A stretch of 40,358 nucleotides of DNA from Falsiroseomonas ponticola (GCF_016805305.1 NZ_JAERQN010000021.1:1-40358), one strand, 5' to 3'. Counted from the stretch's first letter, positions 1-8,428 are shown. Numbers and translations: made by a program. The notes: generated from the sequence alone by a model not told the origin.

Positions 1-75
1 AAACTCGTCGTCATCCTGAACGCCATGATGCGCACACGACAGCCTTGGGCCACCTCCAACCACCAGACCGCCTGA
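1..75 (+). CDS. IS110-type transposase, C-terminal end only (partial)
   Basis: The reading frame is open from base 1 and stops with TGA at 73-75. It encodes 24 residues beginning KLVVILNAMMR and then RQPW. A KLLVILNAM(L/M)R segment followed closely by a tryptophan is what I recall of the extreme C-terminus of IS110/IS1111-family DEDD transposases. The rest of the gene lies left of the window, so completeness cannot be judged. The position next to an accessory region fits an insertion sequence. The identification rests on a short stretch and could be chance, but the match is specific in content and in distance to the stop. Confidence 0.6.
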   Translation, partial: KLVVILNAMMRTRQPWATSNHQTA

Positions 76-119
76 CCCCACCACGCCCAGCGCAAGACGG
101 TTGCTTGGAACCCCATGTG

Positions 120-196
120 ATCGGGGGATGGAGGGAGGGGCACCGCGCGACCGCTTGTCCGGAGCGCGTTCCACGCCCCTCCCTCCATCCCCCGAT
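120..196. repeat. Large inverted repeat (22-bp perfect arms)
   Basis: The arm at 120-141 (starting ATCGGGGGATGG) is the exact reverse complement of 175-196, with a 33-base spacer. The spacer can itself pair through a CGCGC/GCGCG core. It lies between two converging reading frames, the IS110-like transposase end at 75 and the stop of the minus-strand gene at 307. It could be a bidirectional terminator, an element-associated palindrome, or a dispersed intergenic repeat. There is no U-run on either side, so a classical intrinsic terminator is not clear. Confidence 0.75.
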
Positions 197-207
197 AACC
201 TCGCGGT

Positions 208-268
208 CCAGGGGCGCGACGCCCCTGGCTGGGAAGGGGTTCGGGGAAGGGGCGGAGCCCTTTCCCCG
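208..268. repeat. Two further GC-rich stem-loops
   Basis: A perfect 9-bp stem (208-216 with 220-228, CCAGGGGCG/CGCCCCTGG) has a 3-base loop. A 12-bp stem follows (242-253 with 257-268) with one G-T pair and a 3-base loop. With the 120-196 inverted repeat they make three stem-loops in 150 bases, all downstream of the minus-strand gene ending at 307. I see no gene in 76-306. Confidence 0.65.
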
Positions 269-306
269 AGGCAACCGGCGCACCCTATGCCCGAACCCGC
301 CACCGC

Positions 307-1230
307 CTACGCGAACACCCCCTCATGCAGCCCCACCTCGAAGGCCGAGGCGCGGATCAGGTCGAGGAGGTAGGGGGCGGAGGAGATGGTGCGGAGGCGG
401 CGCATGCGCAGGCGGGCGGTGCGCCAGGCGGCGTTGCCGAAGCTGTCGCGGATCGCGTGCAGGTGGTCGATGACGGTGTCGGCATCCGCGCTGGCGGGGA
501 TCTGGAAGGGGTAGTCGGTGCCGAGCAGGCCGGTGGCTTCCTCGTCATCGTCGGCGATCACGGCGATGGCGCCGGCATGGGCGGCGGTGAAGCCCTTGGT
601 GAAGGGCTTGAAGCCGGCGCCCCAGAGGGCGCGCGGGCGGAAGGCGTAGTGCAGGTTGTAGGCGGGCAGCTGCTCGAACCAGTGGTTCTTGTTCGCCGTC
701 AGCGTCTCGATGGTCGTGACCAGCCCGGCGTCGCGCACGGCGCCGAGATGCGCGGCGTTGTCGAGGTTGCCGAAATAGGCGCAGGCAAAGTGGTCCCATT
801 GGCAGGCGACGGGCCAGAGGTCGAGGTCCACATGGTGCGGCAGGTGGATCACGGGCTTGTCCGGCCAGGTGGCGCGGAGGTGCCGGTATTGCAGGGCGGA
901 GACGGCCAGGAAGCCGTCCGCCAGGTTGCCATCCGCGGCGGTGACGCGCCGGTCCACGAAATCCACCAGCACGGTGCAGCCGGCGGCCTTCAGGCGCGCG
1001 ACCACGTCCTGCGGCTTCGGCATCAGGGCCGATTTGTTGACGATGGCGACGGCGCCGGCGATGGGTTCGTCGCTGAACGCAACGCGGACGCGGCGGCCGT
1101 AATCCACCGCCACCTGGGCGAAGAGGCTGGCGAGTTGCCGGCCGCGGAGATGCGCGGAGCCGGCGCGCTGCTGGGCGCGTTCGATGACGAAGACGATGTC
1201 CCGCCCGGCCGCCGGGAAGGTGTCAGGCAT
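307..1230 (-). CDS. Glycosyltransferase-like protein of unknown specificity
   Basis: This 307-residue protein begins MPDTFPAAGRDIVFVIERAQ. The first half alternates hydrophobic strands and helices like a Rossmann fold (IVFVIE, VAIVNKS, TVLVDFVDRR, FLAVSALQ, PVIHLPHHVD). The second half has a FKPFTKGFTAAHAGAIAVIADD stretch followed by acidic residues, which resembles the nucleotide-sugar part of GT-B enzymes, where part of the fold blocks and recruits the donor. No clean E-x7-E motif is visible. Its start codon overlaps the stop of the upstream methyltransferase gene by 8 bases, so the two are probably co-translated. A glycan-modifying role is inference from fold pattern and neighbour. Confidence 0.55.
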   Translation of the reverse strand: MPDTFPAAGRDIVFVIERAQQRAGSAHLRGRQLASLFAQVAVDYGRRVRVAFSDEPIAGAVAIVNKSALMPKPQDVVARLKAAGCTVLVDFVDRRVTAADGNLADGFLAVSALQYRHLRATWPDKPVIHLPHHVDLDLWPVACQWDHFACAYFGNLDNAAHLGAVRDAGLVTTIETLTANKNHWFEQLPAYNLHYAFRPRALWGAGFKPFTKGFTAAHAGAIAVIADDDEEATGLLGTDYPFQIPASADADTVIDHLHAIRDSFGNAAWRTARLRMRRLRTISSAPYLLDLIRASAFEVGLHEGVFA

Positions 1231-1930
1231 TGCGGCGCCAGGCTTCGCGGTAGGGGGTCTTCTCCACCACGATCATGCTGTCGTGGAAGTGCAGGCCGCC
1301 GATGGCGGTGCCGATGCTGTTGCGCCGTTCGAGCTGCCCCTCGCGCTGGTCCGGGTGTTCGCGGAAGCGGGCGCGGTGGCGGTTGGGCACCATGAAGTCC
1401 GGCATCATCTTGTCCGCCAGGCCCTTGAAGTAGTCATAGACATTGATGCCGAGCGTGGTGTCCTGGTGGGAGGGGTAGTGGATGGTGTGCGTATCCTCCA
1501 CCACGTAGAGGCCGTTTTCCGCCAGCACGGGGAACAGGCCGAGGAAGGTGGTGACCATGTCGCCCTGCTGGTGGGACCCGTCGTCGATGACGATGTCGGG
1601 CGTGCCGATCGCGGCGATCACCTCGTTCAGGAAGTCGAAATCGCCCTGCTGGCCGATGAAGACGCGGTCGGCGACGCCGGCTTCCGCGACCGCGGTGCTG
1701 GCGGGGTCCACATCGATGCCGAAGATGCGGGCCTCGGGGCCGAAGTATTCCCGCGCGGTGAAGAGCGACCCGCCGCCCTGCACCCCGATCTCCAGGTAGG
1801 TGACCGGCCGGCCATCCAGCGCCTGGGCGCGGTAGGGGGCGAGGTAGCGGTCATAGAGGTCGAGGTAGTGGTCCCATTTGTCGGACCGGAAGGGCTTGGG
1901 CGCTTCCCAGATCTGGCGGTAGGTCTTCAT
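1223..1930 (-). CDS. Class I SAM-dependent methyltransferase
   Basis: A 235-residue protein. Motif I is YLEIGVQGGGSL at residues 45-56, the acidic end of strand 2 is FGIDVDP at 70-76, and IVIDDGSHQ is at 113-121, followed by LYVVEDTHT at 141-149. This arrangement (DDGSH then GLYVVED) matches the macrolide/sugar O-methyltransferase type (MycE- or TylF-like), in which the Asp residues and the His can hold a metal. The substrate is unknown; a sugar or glycan is plausible because it overlaps a glycosyltransferase-like gene downstream. The ATG at 1928-1930 is chosen because the Met begins the conserved MKTYRQIWE block; the open frame extends upstream only as low-complexity sequence antisense to the deaminase gene. 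Confidence 0.8.
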   Translation of the reverse strand: MKTYRQIWEAPKPFRSDKWDHYLDLYDRYLAPYRAQALDGRPVTYLEIGVQGGGSLFTAREYFGPEARIFGIDVDPASTAVAEAGVADRVFIGQQGDFDFLNEVIAAIGTPDIVIDDGSHQQGDMVTTFLGLFPVLAENGLYVVEDTHTIHYPSHQDTTLGINVYDYFKGLADKMMPDFMVPNRHRARFREHPDQREGQLERRNSIGTAIGGLHFHDSMIVVEKTPYREAWRRNA

Positions 1931-1941
1931 GGGGGCTGATC

Positions 1942-2415
1942 CTACCAGAAGCCGCGATGCGGCGCCTCCGCCTCGTCTTCCAGAAGCGGTCCTTCCACGG
2001 CGATGGCGCGCTGGCCGGCGGCGAAGACCTGGCGGCAGGGCAGGTCCATGGTCAGGTTCTCCGGATGCGGGCCGATCAGCGCCTTCAGCCGCGCCTCCGA
2101 CAGCCCATAGACCAGCCGCCCGATGCCGGCCCAGTAGAGCGCGCCGGCGCACATGGCGCAGGGTTCCGCGCTGCTGACCATGGTGGCGGTGGCGCGGGCC
2201 TCCGGGCTCAGTTCGATGCAGGCGCGGGTGGCGAGCAGCCTTTCGGCATGGGCGGTGCCGTCCCCATGCGGGTGGAAGCCGTTCTTGGCTTCCATCAGCA
2301 CCGTGCCGTCCGGCGCGGCGAGGAGGGCGGCGAAGGGGTGGTTGCCCTCCGCGCGGCTTTCCTCGGACAGGGCGATGGCCCGGCGGAGCAGGGAGAGGTC
2401 GGTCGAGTCGCGCAT
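1942..2415 (-). CDS. Nucleoside/guanine deaminase, CDA-fold, zinc-dependent
   Basis: This 157-residue protein of the cytidine deaminase fold carries the two zinc signatures: HAE at residues 56-58 (zinc His plus proton-shuttling Glu) and PCAMC at 85-89 (the two zinc Cys). The PCAMC form, the HPFAALL segment near residue 26 and the length fit the guanine deaminase/TadA-related nucleoside deaminase group rather than cytidine deaminase. The tRNA deaminase TadA is an alternative, but the C-terminal part (LTMDLPCRQVFAAGQ) is closer to free nucleoside/base deaminases. It lies 11 bases upstream of the methyltransferase start on the same strand and diverges from dnaE with an 83-base gap. Confidence 0.8.
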   Translation of the reverse strand: MRDSTDLSLLRRAIALSEESRAEGNHPFAALLAAPDGTVLMEAKNGFHPHGDGTAHAERLLATRACIELSPEARATATMVSSAEPCAMCAGALYWAGIGRLVYGLSEARLKALIGPHPENLTMDLPCRQVFAAGQRAIAVEGPLLEDEAEAPHRGFW

Positions 2416-2423
2416 TGTCCACA
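2415..2423 (+). promoter_or_regulatory. DnaA-box-like nonamer upstream of dnaE
   Basis: TTGTCCACA differs from the strong DnaA box TTATCCACA at one base. It overlaps the first codon of the divergent deaminase gene and lies 75 bases before the dnaE start. A single near-match of nine bases can occur by chance, so this is only a candidate. Confidence 0.2.
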
Positions 2424-2498
2424 GCCTTGGATGGCGGTGGGGTGCGGCGCAAGGCGAAGTCGTGGATTCCGGCGCGGCCGGCCCCTACCTTGGGGGGC

Positions 2499-5400
2499 AT
2501 GAGCAGCTTCATCCACCTCCATACCCATTCCGCCTATTCGCTGTCGGAGGGGGCCATCAAGGCGGACAAGCTGCCCGCCCTGGCGCGGGGCTATGGCATG
2601 CCGGCCGTGGCGCTGACGGACAGCGCCAACCTGTTCGGCGCGCTGGAATTCAGCCAGGCCTGCACGGGCAAGGGCATCCAGCCCATCATGGGCTGCCAGC
2701 TGAACCTGGCGCGGGGCGAGACGGATGAGGGTGGCGGCCGTGCCAGCGACCCCAACCGCAACCGGCCGGACCCGATCGTGGCGCTGGCCATGGATGCGGC
2801 GGGGCTCGAGAACCTGCAGCGCCTGTCCTCCTTCGGCTACCTCGCCAGCGATCCGTCTGGGGAGCCCTGCGTGACGCTGGCGGCGCTCGGCCAGCATGCG
2901 GAGGGGGTGATCCTGCTGACCGGCGGCACGACGGGGCCGCTCGGCCGGCTGCTGGCGGAGGGGCGGCGGGAGGCGGCGGAGAAGCTGCTGGCCAGGCTGG
3001 CGGAGATGTTCGGCGACCGGCTGGCGGTGGAGCTGCAGCGCCACGGCCTGCCGGTGGAGAAGGTGATCGAGCCCGGGCTGCTGGCGCTGGCCGATGCCGC
3101 GCGGCTGCCGATCGTCGCCACCAACGACGTCTATTTCGCGAAGCCCGAGATGCATGCGGCGCATGATGCGCTGCTCTGCATCGCGGAGGGCCGCGTGATC
3201 GCGGAGACGGACCGCCGCCGCGTGACGCCGGAGCACTACTTCAAGTCGCCCGAGGCGATGCGGGAGCTGTTCGCGGACCTGCCCGATGCCTGCGACAACA
3301 CGCTGGCCATCGCGCGGCGCTGCGCGGTGATGGCGGAATCGAAGAAGCCCGAGCTGCCGATCTGCCCCAAGGTGAAGCCGGGCATGACGGAGGCCGAGAC
3401 GGTCGCCGACATGGCGACCAGCGGGCTCGAGAAGCGGCTGGAGGACCAGGGCACGCCGGAGGCGGAGCGGCCCAAGTATCGCGAACGCCTGGCCTACGAA
3501 CTCTCGGTGATCGAGAAGATGGGCTTCTCAGGCTACTTCCTCATCGTGGCCGACTTCATCCAATGGGCGAAGCAGCACGACATTCCCGTGGGGCCGGGGC
3601 GCGGTTCGGGCGCCGGTTCCGTCGCCGCCTGGGCGCTGCTGATCACCGACCTCGACCCGATGCGCTTCGGCCTGCTGTTCGAGCGCTTCCTCAATCCCGA
3701 GCGCGTGTCGATGCCGGACTTCGACATCGATTTCTGCCAGGACCGGCGCGACGAGGTGATCCAGTACGTCGTGCGCGAATACGGCGCCGACCGGGTCGCG
3801 CAGATCATCACCTTCGGCAAGCTGCAGGCCAAGGCGGCGGTGCGCGACGTGGGCCGCGTGATGGGCCTGCCCTATGGCCAGGTGGATCGCATCGCCAGCC
3901 TCATCCCCTTCAACCCCGCCAAGCCCGTGACGCTGGCGCAGGCGATCGAGGGCGAGCCGAAGCTGCAGGAGATGCGCGACAATGACGAGCAGGTGAGTCG
4001 CCTGCTGGAAGTGGCGCAGGAGCTCGAGGGGCTGTACCGCAACGCCTCCACCCACGCCGCGGGCGTCGTCATCGGGCGGAAGGTGCTGAACGAGATCGTG
4101 CCGCTGTATCGCGATCCGCGCAGCCCGATGCTGATCACGCAGTACTCGATGAAATATGTCGAGCAGGCGAGCCTGGTGAAGTTCGACTTCCTCGGGTTGA
4201 AGACGCTGACGGTGCTGCAGCGCGCCGTGCAGATGCTGGCGAAGCAGGGGGTGGAGATCCAGCTGGACCGCATCCCGCTGGATGACGCCAAGACCTACGC
4301 CATGCTGGCCAAGGGCGATGCCGCCGGCGTGTTCCAGTTCGAAGGCCAGGGCATGCGCGACTGCCTGCGCATGATGCGGCCCGACCGGTTCGAGGATCTG
4401 ATCGCGGCGGTGTCGCTGTACCGGCCGGGGCCGATGGCGAACATCCCCGCCTATTGCCAGCGCAAGCATGGCGAGAAGTGGGAGCCGCCGCACCCCGCCA
4501 TCATGAACATCGTTGGCGAGACCTACGGAATCCTGGTGTACCAGGAGCAGGTCATGCAGATCAGCCAGGAGCTGGCGGGCTACAGCCTGGGCGGCGCCGA
4601 CCTGCTGCGCCGCGCCATGGGCAAGAAGATCCGCAGCGAGATGGAGGCGCAGCGCAAGATTTTTGTCGAAGGCGCCGTCAAGAACGGCGTGCCGGAAGCC
4701 AAGGCGGGTGAGATCTTCGATCTCATGGAGAAGTTCGCGGAATACGGCTTCAACAAGTCCCACGCCGCCGCCTATGCCCTCGTCAGCTACCATACGGCCT
4801 GGCTGAAGGCGAACCATCCGGTCGCCTTCCTGGCGGCCTCGATGTCGCTCGACCTCGGCAATACCGACAAGCTGGCGGGGCATATGCAGGAAGCCGCGCG
4901 GCTCGGCATCGCGGTGCTGCCGCCGGATGTGAACAGATCCGGCGCGGAATTCGTGCTGGAGACGCGGGAGGATGGCAGCGTCGCGATCCGCTTCGCCCTT
5001 GCCGCCGTGAAGCGCGTGGGGCTGGGGGCGATGAAGGACCTGGTGGCGGCGCGCGATGCCTCCGGCCCCTTTGCCTCGCTGTCCGATTTCGCGGGGCGCG
5101 TCGATCCGAAGCTGCTGAACAAGATGCAGCTGGAGAACCTGGCCCGCGCCGGGGCCTTCGACAGCCTGGAGAAGAACCGCGCGAAGATGGTGCAGGGGGT
5201 GGAGGCGGTGCTGCGCGCGGCGCAGGAAGCCGCGGAGCGCCGCGCCAACCCGACGCGCGACATGTTCGGCGCGGAGACGGCGCCCCCGCCGCTCCGCCTG
5301 CCGGAAGCGCAGGACTGGCCGACGCTGGAACGCCTGACCTATGAGGCGGAGGCGGTGGGCTTCCACCTCTCCGCCCATCCGCTGGATGCGTACAAGAAGG

Positions 5401-5945
5401 TGCTGACGAAGCTCGGCGCCGTCTCCTCCGCCCGCATCGCGGAACGCGCGCGGGGCGGGTCGGCGCGGATGAAGCTGGCGGGCACGGTGGTGGCCGTGAA
5501 GTCCGGGCGCACCAAGACCGGCAACAAGATGGCCTGGGTGAAGTTCAGCGACGCGGAAGGCAGCTACGAGGTCACCTTCTTCAGCGAGACGCTGGCCCGC
5601 GCCGATGGGATGCTGGCGGAAGGCCAGGCGCTGGTGGTGACGACGGAAGTGCGCGTGGATGGCGACACGGTGCGGCTGACGGCGCTGGAGCTGGAGCCGC
5701 TGGAGAAGGTCGCGCAGGGCATGGCGACGGGCATCCGCCTGTGGCTGGAACAGACCGCCGCGGTGGACCACATCCGCACGCTGCTGGGCCGCGAAGGCAA
5801 GGGCCGCGGCCGCGTGGTGCTGGTGCCCGTGACCGGCCCGGGGCAGGAGGTGGAGATCGCGCTGCCGGGCGGCTTCAACGTCTCCCCCCGCCTGATGCAG
5901 GCGATGAAGGTGGTGCCGGGGGTGGCGGAGGTGGAGGAGATCTGA
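2499..5945 (+). CDS. dnaE: DNA polymerase III subunit alpha
   Basis: A 1148-residue replicative polymerase (E. coli DnaE has 1160). Order: PHP domain from residue 5 with an intact-looking HLHTHS metal motif at 6-11; palm with GPGRGSGAGS around 365-374; the catalytic MPDFDIDF at 405-412 (Asp407, Asp409, Asp411 region); KFDFLGLKTL with the third carboxylate near Asp563; a helix-hairpin-helix region; and an OB fold starting near 990 (KLAGTVVAVKSG). It synthesises both chromosome strands with the beta clamp. The ATG at 2499-2501 begins the conserved SSFIHLHTHSAYS sequence; the in-frame ATG at 2415 would add 28 unconserved residues. E. coli has VHLRVHS at the PHP start, so retention of HxH here hints at less degraded metal ligands. 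Confidence 0.98.
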   Translation: MSSFIHLHTHSAYSLSEGAIKADKLPALARGYGMPAVALTDSANLFGALEFSQACTGKGIQPIMGCQLNLARGETDEGGGRASDPNRNRPDPIVALAMDAAGLENLQRLSSFGYLASDPSGEPCVTLAALGQHAEGVILLTGGTTGPLGRLLAEGRREAAEKLLARLAEMFGDRLAVELQRHGLPVEKVIEPGLLALADAARLPIVATNDVYFAKPEMHAAHDALLCIAEGRVIAETDRRRVTPEHYFKSPEAMRELFADLPDACDNTLAIARRCAVMAESKKPELPICPKVKPGMTEAETVADMATSGLEKRLEDQGTPEAERPKYRERLAYELSVIEKMGFSGYFLIVADFIQWAKQHDIPVGPGRGSGAGSVAAWALLITDLDPMRFGLLFERFLNPERVSMPDFDIDFCQDRRDEVIQYVVREYGADRVAQIITFGKLQAKAAVRDVGRVMGLPYGQVDRIASLIPFNPAKPVTLAQAIEGEPKLQEMRDNDEQVSRLLEVAQELEGLYRNASTHAAGVVIGRKVLNEIVPLYRDPRSPMLITQYSMKYVEQASLVKFDFLGLKTLTVLQRAVQMLAKQGVEIQLDRIPLDDAKTYAMLAKGDAAGVFQFEGQGMRDCLRMMRPDRFEDLIAAVSLYRPGPMANIPAYCQRKHGEKWEPPHPAIMNIVGETYGILVYQEQVMQISQELAGYSLGGADLLRRAMGKKIRSEMEAQRKIFVEGAVKNGVPEAKAGEIFDLMEKFAEYGFNKSHAAAYALVSYHTAWLKANHPVAFLAASMSLDLGNTDKLAGHMQEAARLGIAVLPPDVNRSGAEFVLETREDGSVAIRFALAAVKRVGLGAMKDLVAARDASGPFASLSDFAGRVDPKLLNKMQLENLARAGAFDSLEKNRAKMVQGVEAVLRAAQEAAERRANPTRDMFGAETAPPPLRLPEAQDWPTLERLTYEAEAVGFHLSAHPLDAYKKVLTKLGAVSSARIAERARGGSARMKLAGTVVAVKSGRTKTGNKMAWVKFSDAEGSYEVTFFSETLARADGMLAEGQALVVTTEVRVDGDTVRLTALELEPLEKVAQGMATGIRLWLEQTAAVDHIRTLLGREGKGRGRVVLVPVTGPGQEVEIALPGGFNVSPRLMQAMKVVPGVAEVEEI

Positions 5946-5951
5946 GCGCCG

Positions 5952-6383
5952 CTACGCCGCCGGGAACAGCCGCGGGATGCTGCCCAGCATGATGGTCAGC
6001 TCCGCCAGGTTGTAGGCGATGCCGGCCAGCTGCAGGCGGCGGAGGATGGCGGCGGTGTCCCGCCCCGGGGCGCGCAGCGCCGCATCCATGCGCGGCACCG
6101 CCCAGCCCCGCGCGGCCAGCGCGCAGGCCGCCAGCAGCGCCAGCCCCGCCGCCACGCGCGGCTGCCCCGCGGCCATGAAGGCCAGGACGGCGAGCATGCC
6201 GAGCCCGGTCACGGCCAGCAGCCAGGCATTGACCAGGCCGCGCAGCATGCGCCCGACGACCGGGTCGCTCAGCGGCCGCAGGAAGAAGGTCAGCGAGGCG
6301 AAGGCGAAATAGACCATCGGGAAGATCAGGACGATGGTCGCCATCAGCGACAGGCCGGACGGGTTCAAGGCCTGCGTGCTCAT
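5952..6383 (-). CDS. Small integral membrane protein, unknown function
   Basis: This 143-residue protein has about four hydrophobic segments: around residues 12-36 (MATIVLIFPMVYFAFASLTF), 50-72, 76-92, and a weaker one at 120-140. No catalytic motif is visible. A purine-rich AGGGGGAG lies a dozen bases before the ATG and could serve as ribosome binding site. The gene converges on dnaE with only 6 bases between the two stops, leaving no room for a terminator. Its function cannot be inferred from the neighbours. Confidence 0.7.
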   Translation of the reverse strand: MSTQALNPSGLSLMATIVLIFPMVYFAFASLTFFLRPLSDPVVGRMLRGLVNAWLLAVTGLGMLAVLAFMAAGQPRVAAGLALLAACALAARGWAVPRMDAALRAPGRDTAAILRRLQLAGIAYNLAELTIMLGSIPRLFPAA

Positions 6384-6512
6384 GCCCCTGGTCTCCCCCT
6401 GGATGCGCTTCCCGCCAGCATGCCGCGTCCCGGCGCGGCGGAGGAGGGGGCCGGCGTGTCACCGGGGCGATTCCAGCGCGCGGCGGGATGGTCTAGGAAG
6501 GGAGCCCGCCCG

Positions 6513-6520
6513 AGGAGGAA
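6513..6520 (+). promoter_or_regulatory. Shine-Dalgarno sequence that points to a CTG start
   Basis: AGGAGGAA is a near-perfect anti-16S match and the strongest in this area. It is followed after 7 bases by CTG at 6528, in the frame of the next gene; no ATG, GTG or TTG occupies that position. Confidence 0.5.
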
Positions 6521-6527
6521 GCCCGCC

Positions 6528-7289
6528 CTGTCGTCTCCCCTGCTCGATCTCTCCCCCGATCGCCTGGCGCCGGACCGGCAGGCCGCGGCGCTGCTGGATG
6601 CCGGGTTGCTCGCCGCCCATGCCGTGCGGCTGCGCGAAGCCGCGGGGCCGCTGCTGGAACGCCTCGGCCCCGATGCGCGGATCATGAGCGAGTTCCTGGT
6701 CGAGGAACTGGCCCGCCTGGCCGCGCAGCTGGACGCCGTGGCGCAGGCGCAGCGGGAAGCGGCGCTGACCCGGCAGGAAAGGCTGCGGATCGACCCGCTG
6801 CCCACCATCCCCGCCGCCCGCCGCATCGCCGCCCGCAGCGCGGAGGCGGCGGCGGAGGAAGGCCCCGTCTTCGTGGAGGCCGGCACGGCCGATTTCATCG
6901 GCTTCGGCTGGTACGGGATCGAGCCGACGGAAGGCGGCGTGCTGCGCTGGTCCGGCCAGGCGCCCTGGGCTTCCCTGCTGCTGCCGGCGCTGGGCGGCGG
7001 CGACCTGGTGCTGACCGTCGCGGTGCGCGCGCCCTTCGGCAGCGGGCTCGACATGGCGGCGGAGGAATGGCTGCTGGATGGCATGCCGCTGAGCTTCGAG
7101 ACGCTGTCGAATGACGGGGTCACGGGCCTGTTCTCCGCCCGGGTGACGCTGCTGGAACGGCCGGCGGGGTCCCGCGCCACGCTGCTGATCCGCCCGACGC
7201 CGCGCACGGACCCCGCCACGGGGCCGCGGCGCGATCCCCGGGCGCTCGGCCTTGGCCTGTCCTGGGCGCGGGTCGAGCGCGCGGAGTGA
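6528..7289 (+). CDS. Protein of unknown function, helical N-terminus and beta-sandwich-like C-terminus
   Basis: About 253 residues from the proposed CTG start. The N-terminal 75 residues are helical (APDRQAAALLDAGLLAAH, then an amphipathic segment to QREAALTRQERL). The C-terminal half alternates beta strands, starting with GFGWYGIEPTEGGVLRWSG near residue 126. I associate such GW-x-E...RW patterns with beta-sandwich domains beside glycosyltransferases in Acetobacteraceae; that is memory, not a search. An ATG at 6420 in the same frame would add 36 mostly Arg/Ala/Gly/Pro residues, has no good ribosome binding site and looks non-coding, so CTG at 6528 is preferred. The stop overlaps the next gene as GTGA, implying coupled translation. 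Confidence 0.6.
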   Translation: MSSPLLDLSPDRLAPDRQAAALLDAGLLAAHAVRLREAAGPLLERLGPDARIMSEFLVEELARLAAQLDAVAQAQREAALTRQERLRIDPLPTIPAARRIAARSAEAAAEEGPVFVEAGTADFIGFGWYGIEPTEGGVLRWSGQAPWASLLLPALGGGDLVLTVAVRAPFGSGLDMAAEEWLLDGMPLSFETLSNDGVTGLFSARVTLLERPAGSRATLLIRPTPRTDPATGPRRDPRALGLGLSWARVERAE

Positions 7290-8428
7290 CGCCCAGGATC
7301 CTGATCACCGGCGACCTGCTGCGGCCGCAGGACGAGGCCTTCCGGCCGGCCCAGCGGGACAACATCCGCTGGTTCCACCGCCTGGTCCGCCGCCCGCTGG
7401 CCGCGGCCACCGGGCTGCCGGTGGAGACGGTGCTGTGGGACCACGGCGGTCCCCCGGATTTCGAGAGCACGGGCTTCGACACGCCGGGCTTCTACGCCGC
7501 CGCCGGCGCCACGCCGGATATCGAGGGCTGGGTCTCCCTGTTCGACGCGCCTGACCTGGCGGTGGAGGCCGCCGCCATGCTGGCGCGCGCCTATGCCGGG
7601 GCCGCGGTGGTGGTGGGGTTCGAACTGGCGGAGATCCAGAAGCGGCTGCTGACGCAGCTCGGCATCCCCTGGATCGACGTGAACATCCACCCCTACCGCT
7701 TCGGCCCTGACCTGCTTTTCGCCATCGCGACGGCGGAGCCGGAGGTGATGGCCGGGCTGCGGCGGCACCATGCCGAGGACCTGGTGTTCGAGCCCTGGGC
7801 CGACCTGATGGCGGCCACCGTCAGCCGCATCCCGCCGCACCGGCCGATCACGGAGCCCTGCCTGGTGGTCGGGCAGACGCGGGTGGACCGCGCGCTGATC
7901 CGCGATGGCCGGCTGCTCGACCTCTCGCATCTCGGCCCGGCGCTGCGCCAGGCGGTGGGGGAGGAGGGGCGCGTGCTGTTCAAGGCGCATCCCTACAACC
8001 CCGATGGCTTCGGCATCCACCATGCCGGCCTGAAGCTGTCCCGCATCCGGGAAGTGGCGGACAACAGCTATGTGCTGCTCGGCCAGGATGCGGTGCGGCG
8101 CGTCATCGGCGTCTCCTCCTCCCTGGTCGCGGAGGCGCGGTTCTTCGGGAAGGAGGGCGTGTTCCTCGGCACGCCGCCCTTCCACATCGCGCCGACGCGC
8201 CAGGCGCTGCGCATCGGCCTGCATGCGAGCGTGGTGGATGCCTGGGCCTCGGCCGATTTCTGGCGCGACCTGCTGGCGCCTCTGCTGCCGGTGACGGCGC
8301 ATGACGGCCACAGGCCGGTGCTGCCGCCGAATGCGCTGCGCGCCTCGCTGCGGCAATTCTGGGGCTGGGACGAGATTTTTCTTCAGTTGCCCTGGGACAT
8401 CGCGGCGGCCCGCGCGGCGGCGCGGTAG
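7286..8428 (+). CDS. Putative polysaccharide biosynthesis protein (GT-B/KpsC-like)
   Basis: This 380-residue protein starts at a GTG that overlaps the previous stop by 4 bases (GTGA). It begins with a Rossmann-like strand (RILITGDLL). It contains LFKAHPYNPDG near residues 231-241 and VIGVSSSLVAEARFFGKEGVFLG near 273-295. A KAHP motif followed by a segment with SSSL and a glycine-ended strand is typical of the C-terminal GT-B domain of capsule synthesis proteins (KpsC/KpsS) and CDP-glycerol transferases. That suggests a transferase acting on a surface polymer, but substrate and donor are unknown. Its stop codon TAG lies inside the first unit of a 24-bp tandem repeat. Confidence 0.6.
   Translation: MTPRILITGDLLRPQDEAFRPAQRDNIRWFHRLVRRPLAAATGLPVETVLWDHGGPPDFESTGFDTPGFYAAAGATPDIEGWVSLFDAPDLAVEAAAMLARAYAGAAVVVGFELAEIQKRLLTQLGIPWIDVNIHPYRFGPDLLFAIATAEPEVMAGLRRHHAEDLVFEPWADLMAATVSRIPPHRPITEPCLVVGQTRVDRALIRDGRLLDLSHLGPALRQAVGEEGRVLFKAHPYNPDGFGIHHAGLKLSRIREVADNSYVLLGQDAVRRVIGVSSSLVAEARFFGKEGVFLGTPPFHIAPTRQALRIGLHASVVDAWASADFWRDLLAPLLPVTAHDGHRPVLPPNALRASLRQFWGWDEIFLQLPWDIAAARAAAR

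Noticed and set aside
1223..2512. Extended 429-residue form of the methyltransferase
   Set aside because: The extra N-terminus is antisense-like low-complexity sequence overlapping the deaminase gene in another frame; the ATG at 1930 begins the conserved part.
3528..5771. Long minus-strand open frame opposite dnaE
   Set aside because: His/Arg/Gln-rich composition with no motif; a shadow of dnaE codons.
6420..6527. ATG at 6420 as start of the 6528-7289 gene
   Set aside because: No ribosome binding site and an unlikely Arg/Pro-rich 36-residue extension; the AGGAGGAA-CTG arrangement is better.
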